Origin: an uncultured Clostridium sp.
Lineage (GTDB): Bacteria; Bacillota; Clostridia; TANB77; CAG-508
DNA length: 14,518 nucleotides
Assembly: GCA_900556945.1 (NCBI GenBank)
Contig: USQP01000002.1
Span: forward strand, 1 to 14,518
Reading direction: 5' to 3'
The notes beneath the pieces are model-generated. The model was not told where the DNA came from, did not search any database, and saw only the letters and a list, made by a program, of their open reading frames with translations. The translations under genes and the position numbers were made by a program. Shown piece by piece: positions 1 to 7,384 of this stretch. Every line of letters begins with the position of its first letter. Positions within the stretch are counted from its first letter, which is position 1.

Positions 1-36
1 GCGTCTCGTGGGCTCGGAGATGTGTATAAGAGACAG
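1..36. other. Illumina Nextera adapter (artefact)
   Basis: Bases 3-36 are the Nextera read-2 transposase adapter, ending in the Tn5 mosaic end AGATGTGTATAAGAGACAG at 18-36. The two preceding bases (GC) match the end of the reverse-complemented index seen at the other contig end. This is library sequence, not genome. Real sequence starts at 37. Confidence 0.98.
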
Positions 37-38
37 AT

Positions 39-175
39 ACAAAAGATAATCATACATAGGATAAAGTAGACAAAAGAAAAAATTGCGAAAGATAATAATA
101 CCAAAGAAAAAATGTACAAAAGATAAAGGTACAAAAGAAATCAGAAACCAAAAGAAAAAACTAAAAGAAATAATA
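39..175. repeat. Imperfect ~15-nt tandem repeat array
   Basis: A purine-rich motif close to ACAAAAGA recurs at about 39, 54 (degenerate), 70, 86, 101, 116, 131, 147 and 161, so the spacing is 14-16 nt. The best units are 116-130 and 131-145. All three + frames contain stops, so the array is not a visible repeat protein. It begins almost at the adapter junction and may continue upstream beyond the contig. It lies directly upstream of rsmH, where mraZ or the dcw promoter is expected. Function is unknown. Confidence 0.65.
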
Positions 176-178
176 GAA

Positions 179-207
179 CAGCTGGTAGTTTATTAAATTG
201 CCAGCTG
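179..207 (+). promoter_or_regulatory. Hairpin in the rsmH leader
   Basis: CAGCTGG at 179-185 pairs with CCAGCTG at 201-207. Two more pairs (186-187 with 199-200, one of them G-T) give a 9-bp stem around an 11-nt A/T-rich loop. No T-run follows, so it is not an intrinsic terminator. It ends 38 bases before the proposed rsmH start and could be an operator or an mRNA leader element. Confidence 0.5.
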
Positions 208-244
208 AAATACGTTAAAGGAAATCTTTTCAGAGGTGTTAAGT

Positions 245-1175
245 TTGGAATTTAAGCATAAACCAGTAATGTTAGAGGAATGCATACAAGGACTCAATAT
301 AAAGTCAGATGGAATATATGTTGATGGAACTTTACGGAGGAGCCGGACATAGTAAGGAAATAGCAAAGAGATTATCAGTTGAAGGACTTTTAATAGGAAT
401 AGATAGAGACAAAGAAGCTTTACAGGCTGCAAAAGAAAACATGAAAGAATTTCAAAATATAAAATATATTCATAATAATCATGATAACATCAAAGAAATA
501 TTGCAAAATTTAAAAATAGAAAAAGTGGATGGAATATTACTTGACTTGGGTGTTTCTTCTTATCAATTAGATGAAAGAAATAGAGGATTTAGCTATTTAG
601 GAGAAAATGAGTTAGACATGAGGATGGACAAGACTCAAGAGTTAACGGCAAAAAATATTATAAATAACTATGAAGAAGAAAAATTAGCAAATCTAATTTA
701 TGAATATGGAGAAGAAAAATATTCAAGAAGAATTGCAAAAAATATATGCATGATTAGAAAACAAAGACCAATTCATACAACAAAGCAATTGGTAGAAATT
801 ATAGAAAATTCGATACCAAAATCAAAGCAAAAGGATGGACATCCAGCTAAAAGAACATTCCAAGCGATTAGAATTGAAGTGAATAATGAAATAGAACCAT
901 TATATAAAACAGTTCTTGATTCTATTGAATGTTTGAAATCAGGAGGCAGATTATGTATCATAACTTTTCATTCATTAGAAGATAGAGCGGTTAAAAATGC
1001 TTATATTAAGGCAACAGGAAAATGCACTTGTCCAAGAGATTTACCATATTGTGTATGTGGAGCAAAAACGTTAGGAAAAATAGTAACTAAGAAACCGATT
1101 CTTGCAACAGAGAAAGAACAATTAGAGAACACAAGAAGTAAGAGTGCGAAACTTAGAATTTTTGAAAAAATATAG
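245..1175 (+). CDS. rsmH: 16S rRNA (cytosine1402-N4)-methyltransferase RsmH, with +1 frame change
   Basis: RsmH (MraW) N4-methylates C1402 of 16S rRNA using S-adenosylmethionine. The gene must be read in two frames. Codons 1-30 run from TTG at 245 (Shine-Dalgarno GAGGTG at 233-238) to TTA at 332-334. One extra C at 335 follows, then the frame continues from GGA at 336 to TAG at 1173-1175. The joined protein is 309 aa, the usual family length, and begins [12 protein letters not shown] as RsmH proteins do. The join restores the SAM-binding motif GTLGGAGHS (residues 28-36). DLGVSS (100-105) and FHSLEDR (241-247) are further family motifs. Without the shift, translation stops at TAG 350-352. An ATG at 309 in the downstream frame would give an ORF lacking the true N-terminus, so I reject it as the start. 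First gene of a two-gene unit with the ftsL-like gene. Confidence 0.93.
335..338 (+). other. CGG(A) recoding site 1, in rsmH
   Basis: The in-frame codon after TTA (Leu30) is CGG, followed by A. Skipping C335 gives GGA GGA GCC GGA CAT, the invariant Gly-Gly-Ala-Gly-His of the RsmH SAM site. Unshifted reading hits TAG five codons later. The preceding Leu codon TTA would have to re-pair with TAC to slip, which is a poor match. Confidence 0.85.
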
Positions 1176-1198
1176 AAGAAAAGGAGGTTAAATAACTT

Positions 1199-1702
1199 AT
1201 GGCAAGAAGTAGATATGAATATAGTACAAGTCCAAGAAAATTACAACCAGATTATAGACCTAAAAAACAGACCAAAAAAAGAAATTTAAAAGTAGTAGAA
1301 GATTTACCAAGACAAGATGTAAAAGTATCAAAAGTACAAAAAGAGAGACAAATGAAATTAACATTGATTGTTGTTGCTATCTTTATTTTCTTATTAACCA
1401 TAAGTTATAGAAACTCACAGATTAATGAAAAGTTTAGCGAGGTACAAAATTTAAAGAATCAGTTGTCATCTCTTCAAAAAGAAAATGAACAATTAAAAGT
1501 AAGTATAGAAAATGGTTTAAATTTAAATAATATAGAAAAATTAGCAAAAGAGAAACTAGGAATGCAAAAGTTAACAAATAAACAAACTTTATATGTTAGC
1601 TTACCAAAAAGAGATTATGTAGAATCTGCCACAGAAGAAGTCGTAATAGAAAATAGTAAGAATTGGTTTGATCAATTTGTGAATAAAATATTTAATAAAT
1701 AA
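1199..1702 (+). CDS. ftsL: FtsL/DivIC-like septum formation initiator
   Basis: A 167-aa single-pass membrane protein of the FtsL/DivIC (septum formation initiator) type, a scaffold in the divisome. A basic cytoplasmic N-terminus (about 1-52) is followed by a transmembrane helix (about 53-70). Next comes a coiled coil with heptad-spaced L/I residues (about 72-107), then LAKEKLGM near 115-122, which resembles the conserved DivIC/FtsL 'A..LGM' segment. The C-terminus is acidic and aromatic. The start is the ATG after a perfect AAGGAGGT at 1181-1188, 23 bases after the rsmH stop. Position after rsmH and before a division PBP is the classic ftsL position. Sequence alone does not separate FtsL from DivIC; the choice rests on gene order. 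Confidence 0.85.
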   Translation: MARSRYEYSTSPRKLQPDYRPKKQTKKRNLKVVEDLPRQDVKVSKVQKERQMKLTLIVVAIFIFLLTISYRNSQINEKFSEVQNLKNQLSSLQKENEQLKVSIENGLNLNNIEKLAKEKLGMQKLTNKQTLYVSLPKRDYVESATEEVVIENSKNWFDQFVNKIFNK

Positions 1703-1747
1703 GGTTAGAAAAGGAAAAATTAACTTTTACTAACCTTATTTTTTGTT
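1698..1747 (+). terminator. Intrinsic terminator after ftsL
   Basis: AATAAGGTTAG (1698-1708) pairs with CTAACCTTATT (1730-1740). AAAAG/CTTTT (1709-1713 with 1724-1728) extends the helix inward past one bulged base, and a T-rich tract follows. It overlaps the ftsL stop codon and separates rsmH-ftsL from the PBP gene. Confidence 0.9.
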
Positions 1748-1760
1748 TATCCGATTGCTT

Positions 1761-1788
1761 TTGTTCTAAAGATAAATCTTTCTAATAG
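1761..1788 (+). promoter_or_regulatory. Weak candidate promoter for the PBP gene
   Basis: TTGTTC (1761-1766) and TAATAG (1783-1788) are separated by 16 bases, upstream of AGGAGG at 1797-1802. Both boxes are poor matches. A promoter is expected here because a strong terminator lies immediately upstream. Confidence 0.25.
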
Positions 1789-1809
1789 AATAAATTAGGA
1801 GGTTTTTTT

Positions 1810-3804
1810 ATGATTGAAACAAAACTATCTAGTAAAAGAAAAATGAAACATACACTTTTTATATGTTTTTTAATTATCCTATGTTTAATAGGAAGATTAG
1901 GATTTATACAACTTATTCAGGGCGAAGAATTGTCGAGTTTAGCTTATCAACAACAGACGCTAGATAGAAAAATAAATCCTAAAAGAGGAACGATTTATGA
2001 TAGTACAGGTAAAAGGGTTTTAGCTGTAAGTAGCACCGTAGAAACAGTAACAGTGAATCCTGGAAATATTGCAAAAGAAAATAAAGAGAAAGTAGCAAAA
2101 AAATTATCAGATTTGTTTGAACTAGATTATGAGAAAACCTTAAAAAAAGTAAGTAAAAGAAGTTCAATTGAAACAATTGCTAAAAAAGTAGAAAAAGATA
2201 AAACAGACGATTTAAGATTATGGATGGAGCAAAATAATATTATATCAGGGATTAATATAGATGAAGATACAAAAAGATATTATCCATATAGTACGCTGGC
2301 TGCACAAGTCATAGGATTTTGCGGAAGTGATAATCAAGGACTAGATGGAATCGAAGCAAAATATGATGAAAAATTAAAAGGAACACAGGGAAGTATACAA
2401 AGACATACAGATGCGAAGGGAGGAGAAATAGGAAAGGAAGGAGAAAATTATGTTTCTGCAATCGATGGAAATGATTTAGTTCTGACAATTGATTTTACAA
2501 TTCAGTCTATTGTTGAAAAATATTTAGAAGAGGCATGTATTGACAACCAATGCACAGATGGAGGAAATATTATTGTAATGAATCCGCAAAATGGCGATAT
2601 TTTAGCAATGGCAACCTATCCCTCTTATAATTTAAATGAGCCGTATGAAGCTTATACAGATGAATTAAAACAAAATTGGGATGCTATGGAACAAGCAGAA
2701 AAAACAAAAAGCTTACAGGCAGTATGGAGAAATAAAGCTATAGCAGATACCTATGAACCTGGTTCTGTTTTTAAATTGATAACAGCGTCAGCAGCTATTG
2801 AGGAAGGCTTAGTAACAGATATTGATCAAGAAGGACAGTTTTCTTGTACAGGAGGGATTGAGGTAGCTGGCGTTCGAATTAAATGTTGGAGATATTACAG
2901 ACCACACGGATCGGAAAGTTTGAGATTAGCACTAATGAATTCATGTAATCCAGTTTTTATAGGACTAGGACAAAAATTAGGCGTACAAACATATTATAGA
3001 TATTTAAATAAATTTAAATTGTTGGAGAAGACGGGAATTGATTTACCAGGAGAAGCAAATAGTATATTTTTGGCAGAAGAGAAAGCAGGACCAGTGGAAC
3101 TTGCTACGATTAGTTTCGGACAAAGATTTGAAATAACGCCAATTCAATTAGTAACAGCAGTATCTGCTATTTCAAATGGAGGAACGAGTATACAACCTCG
3201 TATTGTAAAACAGATTATTGATAGTGAAACAAAAGAAGTAACCGATATTCCCGTAAAAACCAATGATACTGTTATTTCAAAAGAAACATCTGAAAAGGTC
3301 TTAAGTATGATGGAGTCAGTTGTATCAGAGGGAACGGGTAAAAATGCAAAAGTAGCAGGATATCGAATTGGAGGAAAAACAGGAACTTCAGAAGATGGCG
3401 TTAACACTAATAAATACGTAACTTCTTTTTGTGGGGTAGCTCCTATTGATAATCCACAAGTAGTGGTATTAGTTACTTTATATAATCCTACAGGAGAAGG
3501 GGGACACCAAGGAGGTGGTGTGGCAGCACCAGTTGGAGGGCAAATATTTAGTGAAATTTTACCTTATTTGGAAGTAAGCCAAGGAAATCAAGAAGAGATT
3601 GAAGAATTAGAACAGATAGAAACTCCAGATGTAGTTGGAAAAACAATAAAAGAAGCAGAAAGTATTTTGAAAGAAAATGGATTAAATATAGAAATAGAAA
3701 ATGAATCAGAAGAGTTGGATAAAGATACCACATTAGTTAAAGAACAAACTCCTAAATCAGGAATTACGATAAATAAGGAAAGTAAAATTAGTATAAAATA
3801 TTAG
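1810..3804 (+). CDS. Class B penicillin-binding protein with PASTA domain (SpoVD/FtsI-like)
   Basis: A peptidoglycan DD-transpeptidase of 664 aa that cross-links glycan strands at the septum or spore cortex. A basic N-terminus and signal anchor (about 13-33) are followed by the PBP dimerisation domain, starting at RGTIYDSTGK (59-68). The transpeptidase domain has all three penicillin-binding motifs: S319-V-F-K322 with the nucleophilic serine, S378-C-N380, and K523-T-G-T526. A single C-terminal PASTA domain covers about 603-664. The start is ATG after AGGAGG at 1797-1802. One such gene stands where Bacillus subtilis has pbpB and spoVD in tandem. The PASTA tail and place next to ftsL and murE fit either, so I leave the symbol open. 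Confidence 0.93.
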   Translation: MIETKLSSKRKMKHTLFICFLIILCLIGRLGFIQLIQGEELSSLAYQQQTLDRKINPKRGTIYDSTGKRVLAVSSTVETVTVNPGNIAKENKEKVAKKLSDLFELDYEKTLKKVSKRSSIETIAKKVEKDKTDDLRLWMEQNNIISGINIDEDTKRYYPYSTLAAQVIGFCGSDNQGLDGIEAKYDEKLKGTQGSIQRHTDAKGGEIGKEGENYVSAIDGNDLVLTIDFTIQSIVEKYLEEACIDNQCTDGGNIIVMNPQNGDILAMATYPSYNLNEPYEAYTDELKQNWDAMEQAEKTKSLQAVWRNKAIADTYEPGSVFKLITASAAIEEGLVTDIDQEGQFSCTGGIEVAGVRIKCWRYYRPHGSESLRLALMNSCNPVFIGLGQKLGVQTYYRYLNKFKLLEKTGIDLPGEANSIFLAEEKAGPVELATISFGQRFEITPIQLVTAVSAISNGGTSIQPRIVKQIIDSETKEVTDIPVKTNDTVISKETSEKVLSMMESVVSEGTGKNAKVAGYRIGGKTGTSEDGVNTNKYVTSFCGVAPIDNPQVVVLVTLYNPTGEGGHQGGGVAAPVGGQIFSEILPYLEVSQGNQEEIEELEQIETPDVVGKTIKEAESILKENGLNIEIENESEELDKDTTLVKEQTPKSGITINKESKISIKY

Positions 3805-3805
3805 G

Positions 3806-3834
3806 TTGAAAATAAATGAAAAAAATGGTATACT
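3806..3834 (+). promoter_or_regulatory. SigA-type promoter for the HD gene, extended -10
   Basis: TTGAAA (3806-3811), a 17-base spacer, then TATACT (3829-3834) preceded by TGG, an extended -10. It begins immediately after the PBP stop codon and drives the HD-domain gene. A small GTAC-AATA-GTAC dyad lies near the expected transcription start. Confidence 0.7.
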
Positions 3835-3895
3835 TGGCAAGTACAATAGTACGTAGCAAATTCAAGCAGGTTATTACTAAAGGAGGAGTGTATTT

Positions 3896-4321
3896 ATGAT
3901 TTATACACAAGATACCAGAAAAGCAATGAAAATAGCATTTGATGCTCATAATGGACAAAAAGATAAGTCAGGAATTCCCTACATATACCACCCAATCCAT
4001 TTAGCGGAACAAATGGAAACAGAAGAAGAGTGTATAGTAGCTCTTCTTCATGATACAGTAGAAGATACGGATATTACTTTTAAACAATTAGAAAAAGAAT
4101 TTTCTGATAAAGTGATAGAAGCTTTAAAATTGTTAACGCATGATAAGTCGATTGGTTATATGGAGTATGTGAGAAATTTAAAGAATAATCCTATTGCTAG
4201 AAAAGTAAAGTTGGCTGATTTACGTCATAATAGTGATGAGACAAGATTGAAATATTTAACAGAAAAAGATAGAAAGCGTAATCAGAAATATCGTGAAGCA
4301 ATAGAAATTTTAAGTAAATAA
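3896..4321 (+). CDS. Small HD-domain hydrolase, ppGpp hydrolase (MESH1/SpoT-HD)-like
   Basis: A 141-aa protein made only of an HD-superfamily domain. It has metal- and catalysis-type motifs in the order seen in the hydrolase half of SpoT/Rel and in MESH1-type small alarmone hydrolases. These are H32 in YHPIHLAEQM, H52-D53 and E56-D57 in LLHDTVEDTD, and D108 in KLADLRHNSD. No synthetase domain follows, so hydrolysis of (p)ppGpp or another nucleotide is the likely activity, by family inference. AGGAGG at 3881-3886 sets the ATG start. It has its own promoter and terminator, so it is a separate unit inserted in the dcw cluster. A different nucleotide substrate is possible. Confidence 0.82.
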   Translation: MIYTQDTRKAMKIAFDAHNGQKDKSGIPYIYHPIHLAEQMETEEECIVALLHDTVEDTDITFKQLEKEFSDKVIEALKLLTHDKSIGYMEYVRNLKNNPIARKVKLADLRHNSDETRLKYLTEKDRKRNQKYREAIEILSK

Positions 4322-4340
4322 AATAAGAACCTGTTTGAGT

Positions 4341-4380
4341 GCACCAAAGTTGAAGTTCAACATTGGTGCTATTTAATTTT
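4341..4380 (+). terminator. Intrinsic terminator after the HD gene
   Basis: GCACCAA (4341-4347) pairs with TTGGTGC (4363-4369). An inner GTTGA/TCAAC helix follows after one A-A mismatch. The downstream tract TATTTAATTTT is T-rich but interrupted. Confidence 0.75.
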
Positions 4381-4422
4381 AAAACGAAAAAAACGATTGA
4401 TTCGAAAAGGATGATGGTAAAT

Positions 4423-4550
4423 ATGGCTAAATGCCAAAATCCAAGATGTATAACGTCAAAGGAAAAAAATTAGATCAAATATTTATATTAACAGACACAG
4501 AAAATAAGGTATATCGTTGTAGATATTGTGATACTATTTTAGAAAAATAA
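4423..4550 (+). CDS. PyrI-like zinc-ribbon mini-protein, broken by -1 frame change at A7
   Basis: Frame 0 from ATG 4423 reads MAKCQNPRCITSKEKN and stops at TAG 4471-4473. Shifting -1 within the A7 run (4463-4469) continues in frame to TAA 4548-4550. The 42-aa result has four cysteines, C4-x4-C9-x23-C33-x2-C36. That spacing equals the zinc site of the aspartate carbamoyltransferase regulatory chain PyrI (E. coli Cys109, 114, 138, 141), and the CxNPRCIT and YRCRYC segments look like that domain. Without a shift, an ATG at 4431 opens a 39-aa ORF in the second frame, but it lacks the first cysteine pair. In-frame ATGs at 4411 and 4414 are alternative starts. It could be a real -1 programmed product, a base missed in a homopolymer, or a decaying gene fragment. 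Function unknown. Confidence 0.5.
4463..4470 (+). other. Possible -1 slippery site A_AAA_AAT
   Basis: Seven A then T; in the upstream frame this reads A_AAA_AAT, which fits the X_XXY_YYZ form of -1 slippery heptamers. The stop TAG follows immediately in frame 0. A -1 shift joins the two halves of the zinc ribbon. A homopolymer sequencing or assembly error is an equally simple explanation. Confidence 0.4.
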
Positions 4551-4561
4551 AATACTAAAAG

Positions 4562-4597
4562 AATGCAACAACTTTTGAATGAAGGTGTTGCATTTTT
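4562..4597 (+). terminator. Intrinsic terminator after the zinc-ribbon ORF
   Basis: AATGCAACA (4562-4570) pairs with TGTTGCATT (4586-4594), followed by T's to 4597. Its presence 11 bases after the TAA at 4548-4550 supports the idea that the small ORF is, or was, a transcribed gene. Confidence 0.8.
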
Positions 4598-4733
4598 AGG
4601 TTGAAAAGAGAATATAATGATATTTTTTTAATAAACTATAATAGGGTTACAGTTTCGATTCATGCATGATTTAAATGAATAAAACGGAATGGTAGTTGTA
4701 TAGGTAAATAAAGCAAAAAATCCTAAAAAACTC

Positions 4734-4762
4734 TATACAAATTACAGATTTCGTTATATAAT
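4734..4762 (+). promoter_or_regulatory. Candidate promoter of the murE operon
   Basis: A consensus -10 TATAAT (4757-4762) has TATACA (4734-4739) 17 bases upstream, a 4/6 match to the -35 box. Transcription would start near 4769, about 93 bases before murE. The stretch 4598-4733 before it shows no gene; it holds only an isolated TATAAT at 4637-4642 without a good -35. Confidence 0.5.
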
Positions 4763-4774
4763 GTAAAAAAAATT

Positions 4775-4794
4775 AGCAACAAGAATTTGTTGCT
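4775..4794. promoter_or_regulatory. Perfect 8-bp hairpin in the murE leader
   Basis: AGCAACAA (4775-4782) and TTGTTGCT (4787-4794) enclose a GAAT loop, just after the predicted murE transcription start. An A-tract (4764-4772) lies on its left. On the + strand it may be a 5'-end stabilising or regulatory stem. Read on the - strand it has the form of an intrinsic terminator (stem then T-run), which would stop antisense transcripts. Confidence 0.45.
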
Positions 4795-4802
4795 TATGGA
4801 TT

Positions 4803-4816
4803 ATGATAGATATCAT
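4803..4816. promoter_or_regulatory. Dyad ATGATA-GA-TATCAT, possible operator
   Basis: A perfect 6-bp inverted repeat with a 2-base centre lies between the murE leader hairpin and the murE Shine-Dalgarno. It could be a protein-binding site. In this A/T-rich sequence it could also be chance. Confidence 0.25.
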
Positions 4817-4861
4817 GCTATTATTTAAAACATTAGACTATAGTCGAAGGGATGGATAAAA

Positions 4862-6352
4862 ATGAATTTAAAAAAACTATTAGTAGGATTAGAAGGATTA
4901 AAAGTAAAAGGAAATTTAGATATTGAAATAGAAGGTCTTGAAAAGAATTCAAAAGAAGTAAAACAAGGATATCTATTTATTGCTATAAAAGGATTTGCAG
5001 TTGACGGACATAATTTTATCGAAGATGCTATTAAGCAAGGTGCAATAGCTGTTATGATAGAAGAAGGATGTGATTTAAAATCTTTCAAAATACCAGAGGA
5101 AATTACGGTTCTAATGGCAAAAGATACAAGAGAAGCTTTAGCGATAACGTCGAGTAATTTTTATGGAAATCCATCTAGCAAGTTTAAGTTAATTGGTGTA
5201 ACAGGTACGAAGGGAAAAACAACAACAACTTTCATGATTAAAGAAATTTTGGAAAAAGCAGGAAAGAAAGTTGGACTAATTGGAACAATTGCAACTTATA
5301 TAAATGGTAAAAAAATGAAAGATAGTGATAGAACAACGCCTGAAAGCTTAGAGTTACAACAAATTTTTAGCCAAATGGTAAAAGCAGATGTAGAAGTTGT
5401 AGTAATGGAAGTGTCATCGCAAAGTTTAAAATTACATAGAGTAGATGGATGTGAATTTGATATGGTATTATTTACAAATTTTTCAGAAGATCATATCAGC
5501 CCAAATGAACATCCAGACATGGAAGATTATTTCCGCTCAAAATTAAAGTTATTTGAGATGTGTAAAACCGGAATTGTAAATACGGATGATTTGCATGGAG
5601 CAAAAATACCAAAATTATTTCCAGACAATCATATCATTACATATGGTATTGATAATTATGCCAATGTTTTAGCAAAAGATATTACGATTACGAATTCCTA
5701 TGTTGATTTTAAAGTTAAAATAACCGATCGAAATGAAAGAGTAAAAACTTGCATACCAGGAAGATTTAGTGTTTATAATTCATTAGCTGCTATTTGTGTA
5801 GCACAGAAATTTGGAGTATCTCCCGAAAAAGTAAAAGAGGCATTATTGGAAGTTAGAGTACCGGGAAGATCCGAGTTAGTAGATAATAAATTAGAAATAC
5901 CAATTATGATTGATTATGCACATTCACCAGAAAGTTTGCAAAATATATTAGAGGCAGTAAAAAGTTATACTAGAGGAAAAGTAATTAGTGTTTTTGGATG
6001 TGGTGGAGACAGAGACAGTGGAAAAAGACCAATTATGGGAGAAATTTCAGGAAGAATAGCAGATTATACTTTTATTACTTCTGACAATCCGAGAACAGAA
6101 GATCCTCAAAAAATTGTAAATCAAATTGAAGAGGGAATGAAAAAAACAAAAGGAAAATATTCGGTAGTTGTTGATAGAATAGATGCTATAAGGCAGGCAA
6201 TCAAGATGGCGACCAAAAGAGACATTATAGTTTTAGCTGGTAAAGGACATGAACCATATCAGGAAATTGATGGTGTGAAGCATCCATTTGATGAAAGAGT
6301 GATTGTAAAAGATTTAATAGAAGAACTAGAAAAAACAAAAGGAAAGGTTTGA
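4862..6352 (+). CDS. murE: UDP-MurNAc-L-Ala-D-Glu ligase MurE, meso-DAP type
   Basis: An ATP-dependent cytoplasmic ligase that adds the third residue to the peptidoglycan peptide stem. At 496 aa it has the usual length. The ATP-binding loop is GVTGTKGKTT (112-121). TTPESLELQ, TNFSEDHI and YAHSPESL follow in the order of the Mur ligase central domain. The C-terminal domain carries D408-N-P-R411, the motif associated with meso-diaminopimelate specificity, so meso-DAP rather than lysine is predicted at position 3. GKGHEPYQEI is a further family motif. The ATG is preceded by GAAGGGA (4845-4851). The TGA stop overlaps the TTG start of mraY, indicating translational coupling. No recoding site occurs in this gene; its CGC codon at 5534-5536 is read as normal arginine. 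Confidence 0.96.
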   Translation: MNLKKLLVGLEGLKVKGNLDIEIEGLEKNSKEVKQGYLFIAIKGFAVDGHNFIEDAIKQGAIAVMIEEGCDLKSFKIPEEITVLMAKDTREALAITSSNFYGNPSSKFKLIGVTGTKGKTTTTFMIKEILEKAGKKVGLIGTIATYINGKKMKDSDRTTPESLELQQIFSQMVKADVEVVVMEVSSQSLKLHRVDGCEFDMVLFTNFSEDHISPNEHPDMEDYFRSKLKLFEMCKTGIVNTDDLHGAKIPKLFPDNHIITYGIDNYANVLAKDITITNSYVDFKVKITDRNERVKTCIPGRFSVYNSLAAICVAQKFGVSPEKVKEALLEVRVPGRSELVDNKLEIPIMIDYAHSPESLQNILEAVKSYTRGKVISVFGCGGDRDSGKRPIMGEISGRIADYTFITSDNPRTEDPQKIVNQIEEGMKKTKGKYSVVVDRIDAIRQAIKMATKRDIIVLAGKGHEPYQEIDGVKHPFDERVIVKDLIEELEKTKGKV

Positions 6353-7339
6353 GAAGATTGAAATTAGAAACAGTGATATTAATCATAGCATTTGTGGTGT
6401 CTGTTATTTTAGGAATTGTTATTATACCTATCCTTCGAAAGTTAAAAGTAGGACAAATAGAAAGAGATGATGGACCACAATCTCATTTAAAAAAGCAAGG
6501 TACACCTACTATGGGTGGAATTATAATGATATTGACTATGATATTGGTAGTTACAGGAACATATGTATTTTTAATTACCAATCAACAAAATGATATAGCT
6601 AATAAAATACTACCAATTTTATTATTAACAATAGGTTTTGGACTAATTGGATTTATTGACGATTTTAAAAAATTGGTGCTGAAAAATACAAAAGGGTTAA
6701 AACCAAGTTATAAAATGTTAGGATTGTTAATTATATCGGTAGCCTATGTGATTTATTTAATATATGGATTACATCTTGGAACAGAGACTTATATCCCTGT
6801 AATAAAACAATATATAACAATACCAATTTATCTTTATATTCCTTTTGCTATTCTTGTTATACTAGCAACAACAAATGCAATAAATTTAACAGATGGAATT
6901 GATGGGCTTTCTTCAAGTGTAAGCGCTATTATAATTACTTGTTTAACAATCATAGGAATTATACAAGGGCAAGCTGAGATTTCTATATTCGGTAGTATAG
7001 TGATTGGAGCAACACTTGGATTCTTGATGTTTAATCTACATCCAGCAAAAGTCTTTATGGGAGATACAGGATCTTTACTACTACGGAGGAGTAATTTCAG
7101 CAATGGCACTTTATTTGAAAATGCCATTCTTATTGATTGTAATAGCTCTAATTCCTGTATTAGAAACTTTATCTGTTATGATTCAAGTGGCATATTTTAA
7201 GAAAACAGGAAATAGAATATTTAAAATGGCACCTTTGCATCATCATTTTGAATTGTCTGGTTGGAAAGAAAGCAAAGTAGTCATCATATTTAGTTTAATT
7301 ACTTTAGTATTATGCATAATCGGATTAAAGATAATATAA
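6349..7339 (+). CDS. mraY: Phospho-MurNAc-pentapeptide transferase MraY, with +1 frame change
   Basis: MraY is a polytopic membrane enzyme that transfers phospho-MurNAc-pentapeptide to undecaprenyl phosphate, making lipid I. Frame 0 from TTG 6349 runs 245 codons to CTA 7081-7083. The next triplet is CGG at 7084-7086. Skipping C7084 continues through GGA GGA GTA to TAA 7337-7339, giving 329 aa, a normal MraY length with many hydrophobic helices. Family motifs are GTPTMGG near 51-57, D104-D105, NLTDGIDGLS (179-188), MGDTGSLLL (237-245) joined to GGV by the shift, and APLHHHFE from residue 294 with the HHH triplet. Unshifted reading stops at 7198-7200 and loses the HHH end. TTG 6349 overlaps the murE stop; an in-frame TTG at 6358 is an alternative start. 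murF and murD are not beside it. Confidence 0.94.
7084..7087 (+). other. CGG(A) recoding site 2, in mraY
   Basis: The in-frame CGG follows CTA (Leu245). Dropping C7084 restores GDTGSLLL-GGV, the conserved MraY glycine pair. The context TACGGAGGAG is the same as at the rsmH site (331-342 region). Unshifted translation ends at TAA 7198-7200. Confidence 0.85.
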
Positions 7340-7384
7340 AATGGTAATAGAATGAAAACAAAAGTTAAGGAAGGAAGAAGAAAG

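Noticed and set aside
39..175. CRISPR array
   Set aside because: Units of about 15 nt without distinct unique spacers, degenerate and low in complexity; no cas genes nearby.
39..175. MraZ binding boxes
   Set aside because: The repeats lack a GTG/TGG core and are too widely spaced compared with described MraZ sites.
309..1175. rsmH starting at ATG 309 as an ordinary uninterrupted gene
   Set aside because: The preceding 30 codons from TTG 245, with a good ribosome site, encode the conserved RsmH N-terminus in the other frame, and the usual 309-aa length needs both parts.
4637..4642. TATAAT as an additional promoter before murE
   Set aside because: No recognisable -35 box at 15-19 bases upstream; the TTGAAA at 4601 is 30 bases away.
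7352..7384. ftsW start at ATG 7352
   Set aside because: There is no Shine-Dalgarno before it, while ATG 7385 follows AAGGAAGGAAG at a good distance.
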